From the NCBI RefSeq assembly GCF_001676615.1, contig NZ_LYXZ01000021.1, positions 62,001 through 126,000 of the forward strand: DNA of 64,000 nucleotides, in the 5' to 3' direction. Shown here in pieces: positions 61,330 through 64,000 of this stretch. This DNA comes from Labrys sp. WJW. Its GTDB lineage: Bacteria > Pseudomonadota > Alphaproteobacteria > Rhizobiales > Labraceae. The notes under the pieces were generated by a model. That model had not been told where the DNA came from, did no database searches, and worked only from the letters and a program-made list of their open reading frames with translations. Positions within the stretch are counted from its first letter, which is position 1. Each line of letters starts with the position of its first letter. A program made the position numbers and the translations under genes.

Positions 61330-61352
61330 CGGGCCGCTTTGCGGCCCGTTTT
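61330..61352 (+). terminator. Rho-independent terminator after the aldo-keto reductase gene
   Basis: CGGGCCGC and GCGGCCCG form a perfect 8-bp stem with loop TTT, followed by TTTT, 31 bp after the stop codon. Confidence 0.88.
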
Positions 61353-61578
61353 GCTGTCAGGACTTGGCGAGGCAATATGCCTGTGTTTCCCTAGAGGCTA
61401 ATTAGACTTAAGAATGATAGAGTAACAAGCAATCAAATTATTTCTAAAAAGCATGAAGTATATTCTATAGAAATTGTCTCATGCCAAATTCTTCGAAAAT
61501 TTGTCGAAAATGTGGACAACTAATAAGAATTGTGACAGTGGTTTATTGCTGAATCATATCACGATGGGGATGGGCAAC

Positions 61579-62268
61579 ATGAAAAAATTCGTCCTGGCGG
61601 CCTTTTTGCTAGCACCGGCACAGGCTCTCGCAGCAGATCTCGCGGCGACGCCAGTCGAGCCGGTCGCGCCAATAACGCCCTATAGCTGGACCGGTTTCTA
61701 TGTCGGTGCCCATATCGGCTATGCCTGGGGCAAGGAGAGGGACGATCTGAGCCGGACACTGCCCGTGCCCGCCGACAGCTTCAACGTCAATGGCGTGCTC
61801 GGCGGCCTGCATGCGGGCTACAACGAGCAGTTCTCCAACAATATCGTGGTCGGCCTGGAAGGCGACATCGATCTCAGCGGCATCAACGGTTCTCACACCG
61901 TCATCGACGCCAATAACGGCAATAGTCGTCTGCATATGCGCAATCGCTGGCAGGGTTCGATCCGCGCCCGTTTGGGGTATGCCTTCGACCGGGTCCTGGT
62001 CTATGCCACCGGTGGTGTCGCCTTTGCCGACATCCGCGAGCGCTGGAACCTGTTTGACGGTGATATCGTCGGCTCCGGCTCCAAGACCAAGGCGGGCTGG
62101 ACCGTAGGCGCCGGCGTCGAATATGCCTTCACCGACAATTGGATCGGCCGCGTCGAGGTGCGCTACACGGATTTCGGCAAGTCGCGCTTCCGGGTGGCAC
62201 CCGATACCCGCTTCAAGGCCGGCTTCCACGAGACGGTCGCGCTGGTCGGTGTCAGCTACAAATTCTGA
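61579..62268 (+). CDS. Outer-membrane beta-barrel protein, Omp25/31 family
   Basis: A 229-residue porin-like barrel. The signal peptide KKFVLAAFLLAPAQALAAD is followed by the Omp25/31 opening PYSWTGFYVGAHIGYAWG, then GGLHAGYNEQFSNNIVVGLEGDID, ARLGYAFDRVLVYATGGVAFAD and WTVGAGVEYAFTDNWIGRVEVRYTDFG, ending in the barrel signal VSYKF with C-terminal Phe. ATG 61579 gives the signal peptide; ATG 61570 is three codons earlier. The upstream 61380-61560 region is AT-rich and should hold its promoter. It acts in the outer membrane as structural protein or porin. Confidence 0.9.
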   Translation: MKKFVLAAFLLAPAQALAADLAATPVEPVAPITPYSWTGFYVGAHIGYAWGKERDDLSRTLPVPADSFNVNGVLGGLHAGYNEQFSNNIVVGLEGDIDLSGINGSHTVIDANNGNSRLHMRNRWQGSIRARLGYAFDRVLVYATGGVAFADIRERWNLFDGDIVGSGSKTKAGWTVGAGVEYAFTDNWIGRVEVRYTDFGKSRFRVAPDTRFKAGFHETVALVGVSYKF

Positions 62269-62363
62269 GCAGATCAGGCGGGGAGCGCTACGTTTCCCAC
62301 TGCCGCCTTTCGGCTTTCGCGACAGCCCTTTAAGCTGACGCGGAAGCGGAGTGCGCGGCCAGC

Positions 62364-62693
62364 ATGAAATCGATTCTGTTTTACGTCTTGGCAGCCGCCG
62401 GCGAGATCGGCGGCTGCTATGCCTTCTGGAGCTGGCTGCGCCTGGGCAAGCCGGCCTGGTGGCTGGTGCCGGGCACGGCCGCCCTCATCGCCTTCGCCCT
62501 CCTGCTTTCCCAGATCGAGACAGATGCGGCGGGCCGGGCCTATGCCGCTTATGGCGGCATCTATATCGCCGCCTCGCTGCTGTGGCTTTGGAGCGTCGAG
62601 GGGATCAGGCCCGATCGCTGGGATCTGGTCGGAGCGGTGCTGTGCCTCTCCGGCATGGCCGTCATCCTGTTCGCGCCACACCGCACGGCTTGA
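62364..62693 (+). CDS. YnfA family (UPF0060) membrane protein
   Basis: A 109-residue inner-membrane protein with four helices. The diagnostic stretches are [41 protein letters not shown] and [23 protein letters not shown]. Members resemble small multidrug resistance transporters in layout, but function is unproven. Convergent with nagA, nine bases away. Confidence 0.92.
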   Translation: MKSILFYVLAAAGEIGGCYAFWSWLRLGKPAWWLVPGTAALIAFALLLSQIETDAAGRAYAAYGGIYIAASLLWLWSVEGIRPDRWDLVGAVLCLSGMAVILFAPHRTA

Positions 62694-62701
62694 GGGCCGC
62701 T

Positions 62702-63850
62702 TCACCCGGCCAGCTTGCGACCGCCCACCCAGACGCCGCGTGCCGTCAGTTGCTCGTCGAGATGCACCAGGTCGGCGCGATAGCGCGGTGCCAGCCGCCC
62801 GCGACGATTGTCGAGGCGCAGGAACTGGGCGGGATAGAGGCTGGCCATGCGCAGGGCTTCGCCGAGACCGATGCCGAGATGGCCGACGCTGTAGCGCAGC
62901 GCCGCATCCATGGTGAGGTCTGAGCCGGCGAGCGTGCCGTCTTCCAGCGTCAGGGCACCGTCGCGCCGCGTGACCTTGCGCCCGTTGAGATAGAAGACGT
63001 CGTTGGCGTCGCCGGCCGTCGGCATGGCGTCGGTGACGAGGAACAGCCGTCCTGGTGTCTTTTTCGCTCGCAAGGCCAGCGAGAGGGAGCCGGGATGCAC
63101 ATGAAGCCCGTCGGCGATGATGCCGACCCAGAGCCCGCCATGGTCGAGAGCGGCTCCGGTGACGCCAGGATGGCGGCCCTGCAGGGGCGACATCGCATTG
63201 AAGAGATGGGTGATGCCGGTGGCGCCGGCATCCGCCGCCGCCATCACCGCCTCATAGCTGGTGTCGGTATGGCCGAGGCTGACGATCACGCCCCCATCCG
63301 CCAGGCGCCGGATCAGGTGAAGCGGCGCATTTTCCGGCGCCACCGTGAGCAGGACGGTCTCGATGCCGCTGCCCAGAATGAGGTCGACATCCGCTTCTGT
63401 CAGCGGGCGGATCAAGGCGGGGTCATGGGCACCCTTGCGCGGCACCGAAAGGAAAGGCCCCTCGAGGTGGATGCCGGCCATGCCCGGGACTCCGTCGGCG
63501 ATCGCCTGACGGGCGGCGGCGATGGCGCTCTTCATGCCTTCGGCCGTGTCGGTGATATAGGTGGGCAGCAGGGCGGTGCTGCCGTGGCGGCGATGGGCCG
63601 CGACCATGCCGTCGAGTGTCGCCACGTCCGGGGACTGGTTGAACAGGAAGCCGCCGCCGCCATTGACCTGGGCGTCGACGAAGCCGGGCGCCAGCACGCC
63701 GGAGGGCAGGGTGGTCACGGCGGCATGGGAGGGAATGTCGGATCGCGGCACCAGGCCGAGGATGGCATCGGCCTCGACCAGAACGGCATGGCCCTCGACA
63801 AAGGTCTCGCCATTGAACAGGCGAGGCGCGGTAAGTGCGTTGAGCGACAT
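62702..63850 (-). CDS. nagA: N-acetylglucosamine-6-phosphate deacetylase NagA
   Basis: A 382-residue amidohydrolase that converts GlcNAc-6-phosphate to glucosamine-6-phosphate and acetate. Landmarks: GVLAPGFVDAQVNGGGGFLFNQ, HLEGPFLSVPRKGAHDP, SLGHTDTSYEAVMAAADAGATGITHLFNAM and FLVTDAMPTAGD, where His, Glu and Asp bind the metal and catalyse. Two bases separate its ATG from the stop of the upstream kinase gene, so both belong to an amino-sugar operon that continues beyond the window. Confidence 0.94.
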   Translation of the reverse strand: MSLNALTAPRLFNGETFVEGHAVLVEADAILGLVPRSDIPSHAAVTTLPSGVLAPGFVDAQVNGGGGFLFNQSPDVATLDGMVAAHRRHGSTALLPTYITDTAEGMKSAIAAARQAIADGVPGMAGIHLEGPFLSVPRKGAHDPALIRPLTEADVDLILGSGIETVLLTVAPENAPLHLIRRLADGGVIVSLGHTDTSYEAVMAAADAGATGITHLFNAMSPLQGRHPGVTGAALDHGGLWVGIIADGLHVHPGSLSLALRAKKTPGRLFLVTDAMPTAGDANDVFYLNGRKVTRRDGALTLEDGTLAGSDLTMDAALRYSVGHLGIGLGEALRMASLYPAQFLRLDNRRGRLAPRYRADLVHLDEQLTARGVWVGGRKLAG

Positions 63851-63852
63851 CG

Positions 63853-64000
63853 TCAGCGCCCCCTCTTTGCCAGGGTCAGGGCCCCCGCAAGGGCATCGCC
63901 CCTGGGCGGAACCAGGATTTCGTCATATCGCACCGGCAGATAGGGGCGATAGGGTTCGGCAAGCCCGCCCATCAGGGCGATCCTGGGCGCGCCCAGGTCC
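63853..64000 (-). CDS. Probable N-acetylglucosamine kinase (BadF/BadG/BcrA family), C-terminal end
   Basis: The visible 48 residues (DLGAPRIALMGGLAEPYRPY, then VPPRGDALAGALTLAKRGR) match the C-terminus of BadF/BcrA-type sugar kinases with the GGLA and GDALxGAL motifs. It precedes nagA in the same operon, so GlcNAc phosphorylation feeding NagA is the likely role. The rest of the gene is outside the window. Confidence 0.7.
   Translation of the reverse strand, partial: DLGAPRIALMGGLAEPYRPYLPVRYDEILVPPRGDALAGALTLAKRGR

Overview
The window reads as GC-rich chromosomal DNA of a Hyphomicrobiales (Rhizobiales)-type alphaproteobacterium. This rests on gene content and order: an imp-style type VI secretion (T6SS) locus with two TssC paralogues, TagJ, a TagF-PppA fusion and a TssL-OmpA protein; an Omp25/31-type porin; an MctP/DUF3311 transporter pair; and REP-like palindromes. 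The genus cannot be fixed from the sequence alone.

Layout. 1-9.7 kb is housekeeping and metabolism: a lipoprotein cut by the left edge, ornithine decarboxylase with a structured leader, a periplasmic protein coupled to RNase T2, a cupin, LtrA, RlmJ, a ROK regulator divergent from an SDR plus cupin pair, a small exported protein, tRNA-Gln(TTG) and tRNA-Pro(CGG). At 10.1-11.3 kb is an orphan Wza-like export lipoprotein. 11.3-44.5 kb is the T6SS locus. On the minus strand, in transcription order, are tssA, tssB, tssC, tssC2, tagJ, tssE, tssF, a palindromic insertion, tssG, fha/tagH, tssK, tssL-ompA, tssM, tagF-pppA and ppkA. On the plus strand are clpV/tssH, hcp, an unknown gene, vgrG, a DUF2169 adaptor, a DUF4150 PAAR-like protein and a 1550-residue Rhs effector. 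43.0-44.9 kb is an AT-rich island holding the Rhs toxin tip, a 94-residue putative immunity protein and a convergent NADAR-family gene. 44.9-49.9 kb has an IaaM-like flavin amine oxidase, a LysR regulator, a DMT transporter, a CNNM/CBS protein and an entericidin. 50-55.2 kb is a histidine-utilisation cluster (hutD, hutG, hutH, hutI, divergent hutC) with a HutC-type operator but no hutU. 55.3-58.1 kb is a NitT/TauT-family ABC transporter. 58.4-64 kb has DUF3311/MctP, an aldo-keto reductase, an Omp25-like porin, YnfA, NagA and the end of a probable N-acetylglucosamine kinase.

How it works together. The T6SS carries baseplate, sheath, tube, spike, unfoldase and membrane-complex genes except TssJ, plus a kinase/phosphatase/FHA control module. 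The exchangeable spike cargo is VgrG, a DUF2169 adaptor, a PAAR-like tip and the Rhs toxin. The Rhs tip looks like an ADP-ribosyltransferase. Its neighbourhood holds a small acidic protein and a NADAR protein, a family reported to remove ADP-ribose from guanosine. This suggests an effector with two layers of immunity, one by binding and one by enzymatic reversal, and it is the most interesting hypothesis here. The second TssC paralogue also carries an apparent single-base frameshift near its 5' end.
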